Shown here one piece after another: positions 62,113-64,000 of a stretch of DNA of 64,000 nucleotides. The stretch covers positions 65,500,546 to 65,564,545 of the forward strand of contig OY720344.1 of NCBI GenBank assembly GCA_963082975.1. Direction: 5' to 3'. Position 1 is the first letter of the stretch. Each line of letters opens with the position of its first letter. This DNA is from Labia minor (Eukaryota > Arthropoda > Insecta > Dermaptera > Spongiphoridae). A model generated the notes under the pieces. The model ran no database searches, was not told the origin of the DNA, and saw only the letters and a program-made list of their open reading frames with translations. The position numbers and the translations under genes are program-made.

Positions 62113-64000
62113 TTGTTTGAAAGTTTTTTACATGATTAAAAATTGTATAAAACTGCTATATATACAATTTCAGCTTGATTGAAATATTTTTAATTAATTA
62201 ATTTTTTAATACGTTGACTGGCAATCATCCGACAGCACGTGACGTGGTGCCATCAACAAAGTACCAAACACGCACTGATTTAATAAATATTATTTATTAA
62301 TTTTAATTTATAATTTAATTAATTAAATTTAATTTAAATATAATATATGTTAATTAATCCAATTCAATTTTGCGAGACAGTCAAGTGGACATTCCAGATT
62401 TTTGAAGATGTCAAAATAGTTCAAATTATGTACTATACTATACTATACTATATTATAGTTATCGACTAGGACAGCTTCATTGGTCAATTTTTTTTTTGAA
62501 TTTTAAAACCACATTACTATTTGTTAATAGAGTTATCTCAAATACTACGAAAATAGAAAAAATGGTTGTTACTTGCTAATCATTGGGTTAGTTCTTCAGG
62601 TTTGGAAACAGGAAATATTCATAGAGAGTAAATATGGAGAATATGGATGAAATAGCAGTTTGTACCTCTAAGCTTAATAAGCAGATGTGTTGAATTTAAA
62701 GTTGCTACACGAAAAATTCAAAAAGTCACTAATTTATAAAAGTGTTCTTATTTATCTTTAGCTCAATCTATGTGAAAAATTAATAAAATTATTTTTCTAA
62801 ACATTTTATAATTTACACAAATTTATTTAAGTTTAAATTGTATTTCTAATGTTTGAAATTGTGTTTTCTAAATTAGAAGTTATATTAACTGATAATAGAA
62901 ATAACAAAAAAGGATTTTTTTTCAAAATTTAAATAGTGATATTAAATTCGAAAAAAAGTCTGCTAGAATTTTTGTAACAAATTAAGTAATATAAAATATA
63001 ATTAAAGTTCAAATTATTTATAGGTATATGTACGCGCTTGTGTCGGGCAATAGCATTGCGCCAAAGGCTAATTGCCCGACAACAGCGCCACTTTAGCGCA
63101 GCCTTCTCAATCAGTGGTTTGATGATACTTTTTTCCATCACTATAATTATGAAAAGTTTACACAAACACAGAAAGAGAAAGAGGCTGCGAGGAAAATAAA
63201 ATATATAAAAATGTTTTTGAACCCTGTTTGAGAAAATTTAAATGTTTCTAAAAACTTTGGGATCGACCTAATTAGGTAAAGATATAATATTTTTATCTTT
63301 CTTATAAATGATAAATAATAATTATTATAATTATCAATTATAATTAAAAAGATGAATTCATTTGAATTATTTCATCTTAGAAAATATAAATTCTACTTAA
63401 ATGCATTAATTATATCTGTGTTGCTTTTTATAAAATGAAAATAAAAATAACGGTTGACAAACTCAAATCTTTATAAAAAAGTTAAAGCAATTGTAACTGT
63501 CAATAACCATTCCATCACACTTACCCATACTCCAACCTTTGGAATCATTTCTTATTCTTTTCATTCCGTTTTAATTAAAAGCTTAGTCAAAAGAATGATT
63601 AGAGTTAAACCTCCCTTTGAAAGTAATTATAACGAACATGATAGAGTAGATGTCAAACCATCTTTTAAGCAATCGAGAATTATTTCTGATAATCATTTCA
63701 GTTAGATAGTACTAAAAAAAGAGCAAATCATAAAAAAATCAGTCATTTAGTAAAGAATGATAACCATCATTTTTTTTCTTTCCAAGTGATTTTAAAAAGT
63801 TCATATTCCTTATTATCAGAATAAATATTACATTAATTGAAGTATGGGAAATTATATAGATTATAAAAGATTACTAATCTACTAATTGTTTTTAATATAG
63901 GATAAAAGATCGTTTCCATAAATTTATGTGTTTAAGATTTTTATGATATTTAGTAAGAATATATATTCTAAAAATAATTATATGATTTATCTACAAAATA
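62113..64000. other. Terminal AT-rich region
   Basis: It includes an (ACTAT)n microsatellite at about 62427-62452 and a hairpin near 63041-63081 (separate entry). The open frame 63454-63705 is composed like coding sequence but has no recognised domain or splice partner. It may be upstream PRKD intron or intergenic. Confidence 0.4.
63041..63081. repeat. Perfect 11-bp stem hairpin, GC-rich
   Basis: TGTCGGGCAAT at 63041-63051 pairs perfectly with ATTGCCCGACA at 63071-63081 around a 19-nt loop. The neighbourhood (63030-63105) is GC-rich against AT-rich flanks. Confidence 0.7.

Noticed and set aside
63454-63705. 83-codon plus-strand frame
   Set aside because: Composition is less biased than most spurious frames, but there is no family match, no leader or splice support. 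Not called as a gene.

Overview
The window is eukaryotic nuclear DNA, very AT-rich. Its protein-coding genes are split by many mostly short GT-AG introns, and it is heavily colonised by mariner, hAT, piggyBac-type, Helitron, RTE and Jockey elements. Gene content (WDR11, an ARL9/10-type GTPase, NOP16, DPP3, POLA2, ATG14, protein kinase D) and repeat content suggest an arthropod, probably an insect. I cannot name the order from sequence alone. Products were identified by reading exon translations against remembered family sequences; no database search was run. For the seven named genes and the nested gene I read splice sites directly and checked that reading phase is kept through every junction.

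Layout. 1-6039 (minus): 5' half of WDR11, truncated by the window edge, with a Helitron in one intron and a partial exon duplicate in another. 7024-8567 (plus): membrane-anchored ARL9/10-like GTPase with a long-armed inverted-repeat element in an intron. 10034-10613 (minus): NOP16, then an RTE-type LINE (11461-13005). 13621-17746 (minus): complete 14-exon DPP3, then a decayed Jockey-type LINE (to 19561). 20807-25689 (minus): POLA2, 11 exons. 26565-26861: piggyBac-type MITE between the divergent POLA2 and ATG14 genes. 27358-29904 (plus): ATG14, 9 exons. 30-42.5 kb: gene-poor, with an unusual inverted-repeat transposon (32222-33569), a second RTE LINE, a dispersed repeat here called family A, and a deleted mariner.

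42524-57765 (minus): protein kinase D lacking only its extreme N terminus in the window. Its intron of about 10.9 kb holds a complete six-exon opposite-strand gene (48038-53868) for an unrecognised Cys/Pro-rich protein of 298 residues, plus LINE, mariner, hAT and family-A insertions. 58-62 kb is a nest of elements: an outer hAT MITE with a family-A copy and a second hAT MITE inside it, an orphan minus-strand exon at 60351-60525, and an inverted-repeat element at 61069-62112 whose internal repeats resemble those of the 32 kb element.

The genes are unrelated housekeeping and signalling loci (trafficking, ribosome biogenesis, peptide turnover, DNA replication priming, autophagy initiation, DAG signalling); they do not form a pathway. 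The most novel material is the pair of elements carrying CAGTGGTAAGCCA-like repeats, the nested all-phase-0 gene, and family A with paired TGACGTCA sites.
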